Shown: positions 1-9,322 of the stretch, one piece after another
Layout of the letters: each line of letters opens with the position of its first letter
How positions within the stretch are numbered: position 1 is the first letter of the stretch
Source of the DNA: Muribaculaceae bacterium
GTDB lineage: Bacteria > Bacteroidota > Bacteroidia > Bacteroidales > Muribaculaceae
Direction: 5' to 3'
Assembly: GCA_011959405.1 (NCBI GenBank)
Contig: BLLX01000002.1
Location: forward strand, 29,768 to 93,767
Length of the DNA: 64,000 nt
Made by a program: the position numbers and the translations under genes
Notes under the pieces: generated by a model
Seen by the model: only the letters and a program-made list of their open reading frames with translations
Told to the model about the DNA's origin: nothing
Database searches by the model: none

Positions 1-118
1 CGGCATCAGTCGCAAGGGCGCGGACCACACAACTGTCCACATTTACAGTCACTGCCATCATCATCACCGTCGATGACATGCAGGAAAGCGCAGCTATGAT
101 AATTGATTTCAGGTTCAT
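1..118 (-). CDS. Partial gene, N-terminus only; probable outer-membrane factor (TolC/OprM-like) of an RND system
   Basis: Too short for the ORF track. On the minus strand an ATG overlaps the stop of the RND pump by one base (TAATG) and stays open to the window edge, giving about 39 residues that begin MNLKSIIIAALS. This looks like a signal peptide: a Lys near the start, then a hydrophobic stretch, with small residues around position 36-38. The identity as outer-membrane factor is inferred only from gene order (adaptor, pump, then a third translationally coupled gene), which is usual for tripartite efflux operons. No diagnostic domain is visible in the fragment. Confidence 0.6.
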   Translation of the reverse strand, partial: MNLKSIIIAALSCMSSTVMMMAVTVNVDSCVVRALATDA

Positions 119-3100
119 TATTCTGAAGGTTTCTTTATTCGGAAAAGGATAGAATAAAACAATGGCAGAAGCATAAGTGTAACCACCGTACCGACAAACA
201 GCCCGCCGATCACCACCACGGCAAGCGAAGCATACATCGGATCGTTAATCAGCGGCACCATACCCACTATAGTGGTGAAAGACGCCAGCATGACAGGACG
301 CACGCGGCTCAGCGTCGCATGTATCACAGCATTGTACAATGGCATGCCTTCCTCTGAATTAAGGCGGGTGATCTCATCAACAAGCACAATCGCATTCTTG
401 ACCATCATACCGATAAGTCCCATAAAGCCGAGGATTGCCAAAAATGTAAACGGAGTGTCCGTAAGCAACAGCAGCGGCACGATTCCACAGAACACAAACG
501 GGAAGCTGACCAGAACCACGATAAGTTTCTTCCAATTATCAAACAGCATCAGCAACACCACAAATATGATCAGAATCACAAACGGCAGGAAACCGAACAC
601 CTGCCCTATGGCTTCGTCGGCAGTCTCACCCTCTCCCACATAACGCAAGGAATACCCCTCAGGCAACTGGATGGCATCCACCTTTGACGATATATCGGCA
701 AGGACTTTTGCCGGAGTTGCATCTGGATTAAAAGGATCAGGATCGCATTCCGCCTCAATGACACGCCGGCCGTTAAGACGCATGATCAGCGACTCGCTCC
801 ATTTCATAGAGGATGAGTCGGTCACATTGGCAAGCATCGTGGAGCGGAACATCCGCTGACGTATCTCATCCGCCGATGACGCTCCGGTCATCAGTCCAGA
901 CAGATCAGACGGATTAACGCCGACATTTGCAGTCGACCACACCGGAATAGTAGCAAGATCATCTATGCGTGATCCGTCAGGATTACGCAGCAGAATCTGC
1001 ACCGGAACCATACGGTCCTGATCAGCCACCACACCGACTGCCATCCCGTCCGATGCGGCTTTAAGCGCGTTGCCTACATCCGCACGGTTTACGCCTGCAC
1101 GCTGAGCGGCCTCCTGCGAGAAACCGTAAGTAAGCTGATGCCCCCGCGGATTCCAGTTGTTTTGCACGGAATATGGATCGACATAAGGACTCTCACGCAT
1201 GATTTTCTCCACTTGTGCCGACAGGTCACGCAACACGGCAGGATCCGGACCGGCAAATTCCACCTCGACAGTATGCGACGTAGAAATGGAAAAATTATAT
1301 TTACGGCTGCGTATATATGCATCGGGCGCTATGTCGCGCAACTTCTCCCGCAATGTGTTCTGCACGCGTAGCATTGTCCTGAAATCCTTGCAGTCGACAA
1401 TCAGCTCCGCATAATTGTCACCGCCGATCGGTGCGGGACGCACTAAAGTGTAACGCGCAGGCACCCCTCCGGTATATGCGGCCACACGTTCCACATCGGG
1501 CCACGCCATAGCACTGTCGGCCAGTTCCAGAATGCGTGTTTTCACCACATCCGGATCGCTCTGTGGCGGGAAATAGCACTCGACGACAAACTGCCTGTAG
1601 TCGAAATCCGGGAAAAACACATTGCGCACACGGCTCATACCGGCAACCGACAGTATAAGCAGCACAACCGCCGCTGCCAGCGACACCGCTTTATGCCCGA
1701 TGAGCCATCGCAGCAATCTGGCGACAGCCCTATTAAACACATTCGGCTTATCATTTTCCGCGGAATTATCGGAATCACTCACGACGCCGCTCTTGCCCAG
1801 CCAAGCGTCAGCACATACGGGCACCTGAATCAGCGCGAGCACCCAGCTGACAAGAAGACTCACGCAGATCACACGAAACAGATCACCGGCAAACTCGCCG
1901 GCCGATCCCGGACTCATATACACGGGAAGAAACGTACAGGCAGCGATCACGGTGGCCCCGAGAAGCGGCATAGCCGTGTTGCGTCCTATACGATACAGAT
2001 ATGTATCACGTGGCAGCCCACGCTTCCGGTCAACAAGAATGCCGTCCATTATCACCACTGCATTGTCGACCAGCATACCCATGGCCACAATGAATGCGCC
2101 GAGGGAAATACGCTGCAGGGTAGTGCCGAGACTCGACAATATCGGAAACGACAGAGCCACAGTCAGAACCAGACCGAATCCGATTATCACACCGCTGCGC
2201 CAGCCCATGGTGAACATCAGCACTACTATAACTATAAGCACCGACTCCAACAGATTCAGCATGAATCCCTCAACGGCATCACTGACTTTGTCAGGCTGAA
2301 AAAATATTTTCTCCGCCTCCATTCCGGCAGGAAAACGTCGCATCACTTCCGCCACTTTGGCGTCGATAGCCTTACCGACCTCCGGCACAATGGCGGAATT
2401 TTCCAATGCCACGGCAAACGTAAGAGCCGGAACGCCGTTTACATAAAAGGCATTACGCTGTGGGGTGGAATAAGTGCGGGTTATACGTGCCACATCAGCC
2501 AGACGGACCTTTTTCCCCTCCGGAGTGTCAAGCAACAGATTTGCGAGATCTTCTTCCGTTGCCACAGCATGGTCCACATCGACCGACACCCTATCAGGAC
2601 CGGCGTTTATGCTTCCGGCGTCTATCGTCTTGGTAGCCGACTGCAACGCCATCATTACCTGTGTAGGCATCAGACCGTTGCGGGCAAGCTGATCCGGTGT
2701 GAACTCCACGTTGAGCACTTCTCCACGGGTTGCTCCTATGTTAATGCGTTTTACCCCCGGCACTGAAAGCAGCTCACGTCGCAGCAACTTGGCATATTTC
2801 TCCATCTCTGGATAATCATAGCCATCACCTTTGAACGCATAAAAGATGCCATAAACATCCATCATGTCATCCACGACAATCGGATCATAACATCCTTGCG
2901 GCAGCAGCATGGCCACGTCGCCCGCCTTTCTGCGTATCATATCGAAATGCTGTTCCAGTTCTTCCATCGGCATCTCGATATTGAACTCCACATTTATCAG
3001 AGCCTGCCCTGGGCGGCACTCCGTCTTGATCTTGCGTATGTCTGGCAACGAACGCATGGCATCCTCCACAGGCTGCGCCACCTCAAGCTCCATGGTATGC

Positions 3101-3273
3101 GTGTCGGCACCGGGATATATAAGCACCACGGACGCCTGCTTCACCGGCACAGCTGGATCTTCCAGTTTAGGCATACGCACGTATGAGATAAATCCAAACA
3201 GGATTATTCCTGCCATGAGCGTCCAGAACAACGTCCGGCGCTGCATGAAAAATCGTGTCAGCCTTTCCATCAC
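118..3273 (-). CDS. RND efflux transporter, inner-membrane permease (AcrB/HAE1-like)
   Basis: A 1051-residue protein, the usual length for an AcrB/MexB-type proton-driven pump that exports drugs, bile salts or detergents through a tripartite envelope complex. An N-terminal membrane helix (about residues 13-31) follows MMERLTRFFMQRR, then the periplasmic pore domains, a multi-helix block around 335-480 and a second one near the C-terminus. The TM4 proton-relay motif reads GMLVDNAVVIMD, so the first Asp is kept but the second is Asn, as in many RND subfamilies. The TM10 Lys is present in GMMVKNAIVLVDE. The start overlaps the adaptor stop by 4 bases (ATGA) and the stop overlaps the next gene by 1 base, so all three are probably translated together. 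Substrate cannot be read from sequence; drug/bile export is more likely than heavy-metal export. Confidence 0.93.
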   Translation of the reverse strand: MMERLTRFFMQRRTLFWTLMAGIILFGFISYVRMPKLEDPAVPVKQASVVLIYPGADTHTMELEVAQPVEDAMRSLPDIRKIKTECRPGQALINVEFNIEMPMEELEQHFDMIRRKAGDVAMLLPQGCYDPIVVDDMMDVYGIFYAFKGDGYDYPEMEKYAKLLRRELLSVPGVKRINIGATRGEVLNVEFTPDQLARNGLMPTQVMMALQSATKTIDAGSINAGPDRVSVDVDHAVATEEDLANLLLDTPEGKKVRLADVARITRTYSTPQRNAFYVNGVPALTFAVALENSAIVPEVGKAIDAKVAEVMRRFPAGMEAEKIFFQPDKVSDAVEGFMLNLLESVLIVIVVLMFTMGWRSGVIIGFGLVLTVALSFPILSSLGTTLQRISLGAFIVAMGMLVDNAVVIMDGILVDRKRGLPRDTYLYRIGRNTAMPLLGATVIAACTFLPVYMSPGSAGEFAGDLFRVICVSLLVSWVLALIQVPVCADAWLGKSGVVSDSDNSAENDKPNVFNRAVARLLRWLIGHKAVSLAAAVVLLILSVAGMSRVRNVFFPDFDYRQFVVECYFPPQSDPDVVKTRILELADSAMAWPDVERVAAYTGGVPARYTLVRPAPIGGDNYAELIVDCKDFRTMLRVQNTLREKLRDIAPDAYIRSRKYNFSISTSHTVEVEFAGPDPAVLRDLSAQVEKIMRESPYVDPYSVQNNWNPRGHQLTYGFSQEAAQRAGVNRADVGNALKAASDGMAVGVVADQDRMVPVQILLRNPDGSRIDDLATIPVWSTANVGVNPSDLSGLMTGASSADEIRQRMFRSTMLANVTDSSSMKWSESLIMRLNGRRVIEAECDPDPFNPDATPAKVLADISSKVDAIQLPEGYSLRYVGEGETADEAIGQVFGFLPFVILIIFVVLLMLFDNWKKLIVVLVSFPFVFCGIVPLLLLTDTPFTFLAILGFMGLIGMMVKNAIVLVDEITRLNSEEGMPLYNAVIHATLSRVRPVMLASFTTIVGMVPLINDPMYASLAVVVIGGLFVGTVVTLMLLPLFYSILFRIKKPSE

Positions 3274-4346
3274 AAAAGATTGCCTACGTTTGTTTCTGAT
3301 GCCGCTTCAATCACATTGACCTTCTCGCCGTCGACAAGATGATGCACTCCGGCACGCACTATCCGGTCCGAGACTTCCAGTCCGGAAGTGATCAGCAATT
3401 TACCGCCGTTACACTGACCGGAAGCGACGACCTCGGTAGCATGAACCGTGGAATCTGACGGCTCAAAGGCCCAAACGAAACTGCGGCCGTCGCGCTCGAA
3501 TACAGACCGGATCGGCACCTCCACAGCCTTGCTCCCAGATCCAGCAGTGACTATGTCAACCGTAAGATTCATACCAGGAGTCAGATTGACAGCCGATCCC
3601 GGCGAAAGTGTCAGTTTAAGCTGATACAGCTGATTGTTGTCGGCACGTGGAGTGAGGCTCAGCATGTTCAACGGAAACGACATGCCAGGTCTCAAAGAAG
3701 ATCTCCCCGTAAACGACATAAAATCGCCACGATGAATATACTCGCTCACAGGCAGATCAACCACAACCTCCAGATGAGAGTTGTCCATCAGTTCAAACAC
3801 AGGCGTGCCGGCATCGACCATTTCCGCCGGTTCAAAACTACGCTTGATTATATAACCGGACACCGGAGCATAAAGGCGGCAATATCGCAGCTTGTTCTCG
3901 TTCAATGCAAGCTGAAGCGACAACTGCTCCATTCCAGCTATGGACTTCTCATAATCATTCTCGCTCATACTGCCGGCTGCGTATATCTTCTTGCGCCGCT
4001 CGAACTCATCCATCATCTGCTTATGCTGCACACGAAGCTGGCTCACGCCGAGCGCATAGTCCACCGTGTCCAGCACGGCCAACAACTGCCCGCGCTCCAC
4101 ATAATCGCCTTCCTTGACCAGTATGTTCTCAATCTGACCTGCCGTTTTAAAACCTGTCGATATGGTGCGGGCTTCCTGAACCACAGCGGCAAAACTTTTC
4201 GAACTGGAATCTCCCGCCGCTTCCGGCTGAACAAGAAACACATTATGCACCACACGCGAAGAATTTTTATCACCACTGTTGCCTGAGCAGGAACAAAGAG
4301 CCGCCACTGCCATCGGCAATATCAAACGATTGATTTTAAAAAGCAT
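3270..4346 (-). CDS. RND efflux periplasmic adaptor (membrane fusion protein), lipoprotein
   Basis: 358 residues, HlyD/AcrA-type adaptor linking the RND pump to the outer-membrane channel. The N-terminus is a lipoprotein signal (hydrophobic stretch ending ALCSCSGNSG, with Cys18/Cys20 as lipidation candidates). Next come a barrel-sandwich half (GQIENILVKEGDYVERGQLLAVLD), an alpha-helical hairpin (about 105-150), the second lipoyl half (APVSGYIIKRSFEPAEMVDAGTPVFEL) and beta-barrel domains. First gene of the minus-strand operon. A TAACTTTG -7 box lies about 29 bases upstream. It overlaps the pump gene by 4 bases. The hairpin is short for the AcrA class, which may mean tip-to-tip contact with a short outer-membrane factor; that is inference. 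Confidence 0.93.
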   Translation of the reverse strand: MLFKINRLILPMAVAALCSCSGNSGDKNSSRVVHNVFLVQPEAAGDSSSKSFAAVVQEARTISTGFKTAGQIENILVKEGDYVERGQLLAVLDTVDYALGVSQLRVQHKQMMDEFERRKKIYAAGSMSENDYEKSIAGMEQLSLQLALNENKLRYCRLYAPVSGYIIKRSFEPAEMVDAGTPVFELMDNSHLEVVVDLPVSEYIHRGDFMSFTGRSSLRPGMSFPLNMLSLTPRADNNQLYQLKLTLSPGSAVNLTPGMNLTVDIVTAGSGSKAVEVPIRSVFERDGRSFVWAFEPSDSTVHATEVVASGQCNGGKLLITSGLEVSDRIVRAGVHHLVDGEKVNVIEAASETNVGNLL

Positions 4347-4374
4347 AATCCGAATTGTATTTTTTTCAAAGCCG

Positions 4375-4382
4375 CAAAGTTA
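4375..4382 (-). promoter_or_regulatory. Bacteroidetes-type -7 box for the efflux operon
   Basis: On the minus strand the sequence is TAACTTTG, matching the Bacteroidetes consensus TAnnTTTG, about 29 bases before the adaptor ATG. No clear TTTG -33 box is seen at 19-21 bases, so the promoter may be weak or activator-dependent. No operator palindrome was obvious. Confidence 0.5.
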
Positions 4383-4488
4383 CACATTTTCAACAACACC
4401 CGCGCTATTCCAAACACCATTACTTTTGGTCTAAAACTCCCAAAAGCCCATTTCCGCTTTTTTACATAGGTAATTCCGAAATTAGTTG

Positions 4489-4496
4489 TATATTTG
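4489..4496 (+). promoter_or_regulatory. Bacteroidetes-type -7 box upstream of mutA
   Basis: TATATTTG matches TAnnTTTG and lies 54 bases before the chosen mutA ATG at 4551. It overlaps the TTG that the ORF track uses as a start (4494), which argues that the track start is inside the promoter and not translated. The -33 region is AT-rich without a clear TTTG. Confidence 0.5.
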
Positions 4497-4550
4497 CGGC
4501 AAATATGTTTGAAATATTCATTTTCACATACTCATACCATAAATTTTATC

Positions 4551-6401
4551 ATGGCAGAACAAAAAGAAAAACTTTTTGAGATGTTCCCGCCGGTTTCCAG
4601 CGAAGAATGGCATGCAAAGGTCGATGCCGACCTCAAGGGCGTGCCTTTCGAAAAAAAACTGGTGTGGCGCACCAACGAAGGTTTTAATGTCAACCCGATG
4701 TATCGCAGGGAGGACATTGCCGACCTCAAAACCACCAATTCATTACCGGGTGAATACCCCTTTGTACGCGGCACCCGCACCGACAACAACTGGTTCGTAC
4801 GTCAGGAAATCATAGCCGGCTCTCCGGCCGAAGCCAATGCTAAAGCCATTGACGTTCTCGGCAAAGGCGTGACCTCTCTTGGCTTTCACGTATCTGATGT
4901 CAATGCCGAGACAGTAAGCACCTTGCTTGAAGGCATCAACCTCTCAGAGGTGGAAATCAACCTCAGTTGCTGCCACCGCAAGGCCGAGGAACTTACCAAA
5001 GTTCTGACAGACTATATCAAGGCCCACAATGCAGAATCCACATTCCATGGATCGATAAAATTCAATCCGTGGAAGCGTGATCTTAAAAAAGGTAAAAAAT
5101 CGCCTGTCAACGCAGCAGAGACAGGCAAAAAGCTCATAGAACTGGCCGCCGGCATTCCCGGTCTGCACGTGCTGAGCGTAGACTCCGCAATGCTCACAAA
5201 CTCCGGAGCCTACATATATCAGGAACTCGGCTATGCTCTGGCATGGGGCGCCGAATGGCTCACACTGCTCACCGACGCCGGTCTGACTGTGGACGACATC
5301 GCTCCCCGCATAAAGTTCGACATGGGTGTCGGCACCAACTACTTTATGGAACTTGCCAAATTCCGTGCCGCCCGCATGCTCTGGGCACAGATTGTAAAAC
5401 AATACAATCCGTCAGCAGATTCTGTGTGCAAAATGACAGTCCACGCCGAAACATCGCGTTTCAACCAGACGGTCTATGATGCACACGTCAATCTGCTTCG
5501 CAGCCAGACAGAAGCCATGAGTGCCGCTCTGGCCGGAGTCGACTCCATCACCGTCACCCCGTTTGACACACCGTACAAAACCCCTGATGAATTCTCCGAA
5601 CGTATCGCTCGCAACCAGCAGCATCTGCTGAAAGAAGAGAGCCATCTGGACAAGGTGGTCGATCCCGCAGGCGGCTCATACTACGTTGAGACCCTCACCG
5701 CATCAATAGCTGCCGAAGCATGGAAACTGTTCCTTGGCGTAGAAGCCGAAGGCGGATTCGCCAAAGCTGTGGAAGATGGCAAAATCCAGGCCGCTGTCAA
5801 TGAAAGCAATGCAAAACGCCATGCCGACATGGCACGCCGCAAAGAAATCCTGCTCGGCACCAACCAGTATCCCAACATCAATGAAATGGCTGCTGAAAAA
5901 ATTGTCGACACTCCCAAATGCGCACACTGCTGCGGCGGTCAGGACGAAAAAGGCGAAAATGCACTCAACACTGCCCGTCAGGCATCTGACTTCGAACAGT
6001 TGCGTCTGGCCACCGAGCATGCGGCAAACCGTCCAAAAGTATTCATGCTCACCATCGGCAATTTGGCCATGCGTCTGGCCCGCTCTCAGTTCTCCGGCAA
6101 TTTCTTCGGATGCGCAGGCTATGAGATCATCGACAACAACGGCTTCAAGACAATCGAAGACGGCATCGACGCAGCCATGGCACAGGCAGCCGACATTGTG
6201 GTTCTCTGCTCGTCGGACGACGAATACGCCGAATACGCACCCGCCGCATTTAAATATCTCGACGGACGTGCAGAATTCGTTGTAGCCGGCGCTCCCGCCT
6301 GCACAGAAGAGCTCAAGGCCGCAGGAATCGAAAACTTCATCCATGTGCGCAGCAATGTGCTCGACACTTTGCGCGCATTCAATGCCAAACTGCTCAAATA
6401 A
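4551..6401 (+). CDS. mutA: Methylmalonyl-CoA mutase small (beta) subunit
   Basis: 616 residues from the ATG at 4551 ([14 protein letters not shown]); the ORF track start at a TTG 57 bases upstream lies in the promoter. With MutB it interconverts succinyl-CoA and (R)-methylmalonyl-CoA in the succinate-propionate pathway. The N-terminal two thirds form a mutase TIM barrel (for example [22 protein letters not shown] and [13 protein letters not shown]). The C-terminal cobalamin-like fold lacks the DxHxxG cobalamin ligand motif, as expected for the non-catalytic subunit. mutB starts 14 bases after the stop. Length and architecture match heterodimeric mutases of Bacteroidetes and propionibacteria. 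Confidence 0.96.
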   Translation: MAEQKEKLFEMFPPVSSEEWHAKVDADLKGVPFEKKLVWRTNEGFNVNPMYRREDIADLKTTNSLPGEYPFVRGTRTDNNWFVRQEIIAGSPAEANAKAIDVLGKGVTSLGFHVSDVNAETVSTLLEGINLSEVEINLSCCHRKAEELTKVLTDYIKAHNAESTFHGSIKFNPWKRDLKKGKKSPVNAAETGKKLIELAAGIPGLHVLSVDSAMLTNSGAYIYQELGYALAWGAEWLTLLTDAGLTVDDIAPRIKFDMGVGTNYFMELAKFRAARMLWAQIVKQYNPSADSVCKMTVHAETSRFNQTVYDAHVNLLRSQTEAMSAALAGVDSITVTPFDTPYKTPDEFSERIARNQQHLLKEESHLDKVVDPAGGSYYVETLTASIAAEAWKLFLGVEAEGGFAKAVEDGKIQAAVNESNAKRHADMARRKEILLGTNQYPNINEMAAEKIVDTPKCAHCCGGQDEKGENALNTARQASDFEQLRLATEHAANRPKVFMLTIGNLAMRLARSQFSGNFFGCAGYEIIDNNGFKTIEDGIDAAMAQAADIVVLCSSDDEYAEYAPAAFKYLDGRAEFVVAGAPACTEELKAAGIENFIHVRSNVLDTLRAFNAKLLK

Positions 6402-6415
6402 ACCAACCACACACA

Positions 6416-8572
6416 ATGAGACCAGACTTTAACAGCATAAACATAACTGCCGACGCATTCAGCGCCACCGCCAAGGCGGCCCCCGCAGTCGGCAAGACTG
6501 AGGAATGGCTCACTCCGGAACTTATTCCCGTCAAGCCGATCTACACTAAAGACGACCTTCAGGGCATGGAGCACCTCGACTACGTGGCCGGTCTTCCTCC
6601 GTTCCTGCGCGGTCCGTACAGTGGCATGTATGCCATGCGCCCATGGACCATCAGACAGTATGCCGGATTCTCCACCGCAGCCGAATCAAACGCGTTCTAC
6701 CGCCGCAACCTCGCGTCAGGGCAGAAAGGCCTTTCAGTAGCCTTTGACCTGGCCACTCACCGCGGTTATGACGCCGACCACTCCCGTGTGGTGGGCGACG
6801 TAGGCAAAGCAGGTGTGAGCATCTGCTCGCTTGAAGACATGAAAGTGCTCTTCGACGGCATCCCCCTGAACAAGATGTCAGTGTCCATGACCATGAACGG
6901 AGCCGTGCTTCCGGTTCTCGCATTCTACATCAATGCAGGACTCGAACAGGGAGCCAAGCTTGAAGAAATGGCCGGCACTATCCAGAATGACATCCTCAAG
7001 GAATTCATGGTGCGCAACACCTATATATATCCGCCGGAATTCTCAATGCGCATTATCGCCGACATTTTTGAGTACACATCTCAAAACATGCCGAAATTCA
7101 ACTCCATCTCCATCTCTGGCTACCACATGCAGGAAGCCGGTGCCACATGCGACATCGAGCTGGCCTACACTCTGGCCGACGGACTTGAATATCTCCGTGC
7201 CGGTGTCAACGCCGGAATGGATATCGACGCATTCGCGCCGCGCCTGAGTTTCTTCTGGGCAATCGGCATGAATTTCTTCATGGAAATCGCCAAAATGCGC
7301 GCGGCCCGTATGCTCTGGGCCAAGATTGTAAAACAGTTCAATCCCAAGAATCCCAAATCACTGGCGCTGCGCACACACTCCCAGACATCCGGCTGGTCTC
7401 TGACCGAGCAGGATCCGTTCAACAACGTGGGACGTACCTGCATCGAGGCCATGGGAGCAGCCCTCGGCCACACCCAGTCACTCCACACAAACGCACTGGA
7501 CGAAGCCATAGCCCTGCCCACCGATTTCTCCGCACGCATAGCCCGCAACACCCAGATATATATTCAGGAAGAGACCTATATCACCAAAGAGATAGATCCA
7601 TGGGCTGGCTCATACTATGTCGAAGCTCTCACCAACGAGATCGCACATCGTGCATGGCAGCACATTCAGGAGATCGAAAAACTCGGCGGCATGGCCAAGG
7701 CCATCGAAACCGGTCTGCCCAAACTGCGCATCGAGGAAGCCTCGGCACGAACACAGGCCCGTATCGACTCCGGCCGTCAGACCATCGTGGGCATCAACAA
7801 ATATCGTCTTGACCACGAAGATCCCATCGACATTCTGGAAATCGACAACACCCAGGTGCGCAAAGAGCAGATCGAACGTCTCGACAATCTCAAAGGCCAC
7901 CGCGACGAAGCCGCCGTAAAAGCAGCTCTCGAAGCCATTACCGAATGCGTGCGCACCAAACAGGGCAATCTGCTCGACCTCGCAGTCAAGGCAGCAGGCC
8001 TGCGCGCCACTCTTGGTGAAATTTCCGATGCCTGCGAAGCTGTCGTAGGCCGTTATAAAGCTGTAATCAGAACTATTTCAGGCGTGTACTCTTCAGAAAC
8101 CAAAAACGATGCAGATTTCGTCCGTGCCCGTCATCTCACCGAGGAATTTGCGAAACGCGAGGGCCGTCAGCCCCGCATCATGATAGCAAAAATGGGTCAG
8201 GACGGACATGACCGCGGAGCTAAAGTCGTAGCTACAGGCTATGCCGATTGTGGTTTTGACGTAGATATGGGGCCGCTGTTCCAGACCCCGGCAGAAGCCG
8301 CCCGTCAGGCAGTGGAAAACGATGTCCACATCCTTGGCGTCAGCTCTCTCGCCGCAGGCCACAAGACTCTGATTCCTCAGGTTATCGAAGAGCTCAAGAA
8401 GCTCGGCCGTGAAGACATCATGGTCACTGCTGGCGGCGTGATTCCCGCTCAGGATTATGACTTCCTCTATCAGGCAGGCGTATCCGCGATCTTCGGCCCC
8501 GGCACACGTATCCCCGTGTCTGCCATCAAGATGCTTGAGATTCTGGATCCCGAACTTGCCGACGTGAAATAA
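6416..8572 (+). CDS. mutB: Methylmalonyl-CoA mutase large (alpha) subunit, adenosylcobalamin-dependent
   Basis: 718 residues, the catalytic subunit. The N-terminus carries substrate-tunnel segments such as [24 protein letters not shown], followed by the TIM barrel ([19 protein letters not shown]). The C-terminal B12-binding domain has the DxHxxG motif at about residues 596-601 (DGHDRG), where His598 would be the lower cobalt ligand. It is co-transcribed with mutA and followed by a strong hairpin terminator. Neither the epimerase nor the G-protein chaperone (MeaB) is in this operon. Works with mutA and, in the wider pathway, with biotin-dependent carboxylases like the one at 38354. Confidence 0.98.
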   Translation: MRPDFNSINITADAFSATAKAAPAVGKTEEWLTPELIPVKPIYTKDDLQGMEHLDYVAGLPPFLRGPYSGMYAMRPWTIRQYAGFSTAAESNAFYRRNLASGQKGLSVAFDLATHRGYDADHSRVVGDVGKAGVSICSLEDMKVLFDGIPLNKMSVSMTMNGAVLPVLAFYINAGLEQGAKLEEMAGTIQNDILKEFMVRNTYIYPPEFSMRIIADIFEYTSQNMPKFNSISISGYHMQEAGATCDIELAYTLADGLEYLRAGVNAGMDIDAFAPRLSFFWAIGMNFFMEIAKMRAARMLWAKIVKQFNPKNPKSLALRTHSQTSGWSLTEQDPFNNVGRTCIEAMGAALGHTQSLHTNALDEAIALPTDFSARIARNTQIYIQEETYITKEIDPWAGSYYVEALTNEIAHRAWQHIQEIEKLGGMAKAIETGLPKLRIEEASARTQARIDSGRQTIVGINKYRLDHEDPIDILEIDNTQVRKEQIERLDNLKGHRDEAAVKAALEAITECVRTKQGNLLDLAVKAAGLRATLGEISDACEAVVGRYKAVIRTISGVYSSETKNDADFVRARHLTEEFAKREGRQPRIMIAKMGQDGHDRGAKVVATGYADCGFDVDMGPLFQTPAEAARQAVENDVHILGVSSLAAGHKTLIPQVIEELKKLGREDIMVTAGGVIPAQDYDFLYQAGVSAIFGPGTRIPVSAIKMLEILDPELADVK

Positions 8573-8585
8573 TCGTCATACTGCA

Positions 8586-8633
8586 TAAACAAAGCAGCGT
8601 CGTAATTCATTAATTACGACGCTGCTTTGTTTA
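8586..8633. terminator. Bidirectional terminator between mutB and the nitroreductase gene
   Basis: A perfect 22-bp inverted repeat (8586-8607 and 8612-8633) with a 4-base loop sits between two convergent genes. The core AAAGCAGCGTCGTAATT is flanked by A-rich sequence on one side and T-rich on the other, so it can terminate in both directions. The minus-strand gene stops only 2 bases beyond the stem. Confidence 0.85.
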
Positions 8634-8634
8634 T

Positions 8635-9309
8635 TTACCATACGTTATAGTGGATATTTTCCTGCCGGTATTTGTCTTTAGGACGATGGGACTCTTTGGG
8701 GTAGCCTATGGCTATGACATTGAGCGGAACAATGTTGTCAGGAAGGCCGAATAGATTCACTATAAATTCCTCACGGTCTTTCTGCGGATAACATCCGCAC
8801 CACACGGCACCCAGCCCCATAGCATGCGCGGAAAGCAATATATTTTCAGACACTGCAGAACAATCCTGTATCCAATACTCATTTAACGCGCCATCAAAAG
8901 CCGCAGACTTATCGCCGCACACAATTATGGCGATCGGAGCACGCCCTACAGGCGCCCACGCCTTCGCCGCAGATCCAATGGACGCAATCAGACTGCTGTC
9001 ATCCACCACTATAAACTTCCATGGCTGACGGTTTCCTGCCGTAGGAGCAGCCATACCGGCCTTCAGCAGCGAATCAACCGTCTCACTGCCCACGGCTCTA
9101 TCGGCATACTCCCTTATGCTGGTACGCGATAATATCATATCGTATGCCGACGCAGAAGACACCCGCGAGGTTGCCGAAGTGATGCCGTCAGAAACGCCAC
9201 GGCCTCCGCTGTGCGAATCCGTTTCGGCAGAATCGCCAAATGTAATTTTAATCGAAAGCACCACAAGAGCCGTGGCTAAAAGTACGTTAACAAAAGCTGG
9301 AATCTTCAT
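8635..9309 (-). CDS. Membrane-anchored nitroreductase-family flavoprotein, probably facing the periplasm
   Basis: 224 residues from the ATG at 9309 (MKIPAFVNVLLATALVV); the ORF track extends 27 codons upstream into the previous gene. The N-terminal 25 residues form a signal anchor or uncleaved signal, followed by a Ser/Gly-rich linker. The rest is a nitroreductase fold: LSRTSIREY near the start of the domain, APTAGNRQPWKFIVV (FMN-binding segment) and AMGLGAVWCGCYPQ. This family uses FMN and NAD(P)H to reduce nitro groups, quinones or related acceptors. An N-terminal export signal is unusual for it. It starts 13 bases after the end of the FMN/4Fe-4S protein gene, implying a shared operon and possibly electron supply by that protein. 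Substrate unknown. Confidence 0.85.
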   Translation of the reverse strand: MKIPAFVNVLLATALVVLSIKITFGDSAETDSHSGGRGVSDGITSATSRVSSASAYDMILSRTSIREYADRAVGSETVDSLLKAGMAAPTAGNRQPWKFIVVDDSSLIASIGSAAKAWAPVGRAPIAIIVCGDKSAAFDGALNEYWIQDCSAVSENILLSAHAMGLGAVWCGCYPQKDREEFIVNLFGLPDNIVPLNVIAIGYPKESHRPKDKYRQENIHYNVW

Positions 9310-9322
9310 AGAATGATAACTA

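Noticed and set aside
1693-2766. 357-residue plus-strand ORF opposite the RND pump
   Set aside because: Shadow frame of a clear RND gene; His/Arg/Gln-rich composition with no domain.
118-4346. Heavy-metal efflux (CzcA/CusA) identity for the RND system
   Set aside because: No metal-binding Met or His clusters are evident and the pump resembles HAE-type drug exporters more closely, though the substrate stays open.
4494-4550. Upstream extension of mutA from a TTG start
   Set aside because: It overlaps the TATATTTG promoter box; the ATG at 4551 begins the conserved protein.
5703-6416. 237-residue minus-strand ORF opposite mutA
   Set aside because: Antisense frame of a well-defined mutase subunit; no start signals or domain.
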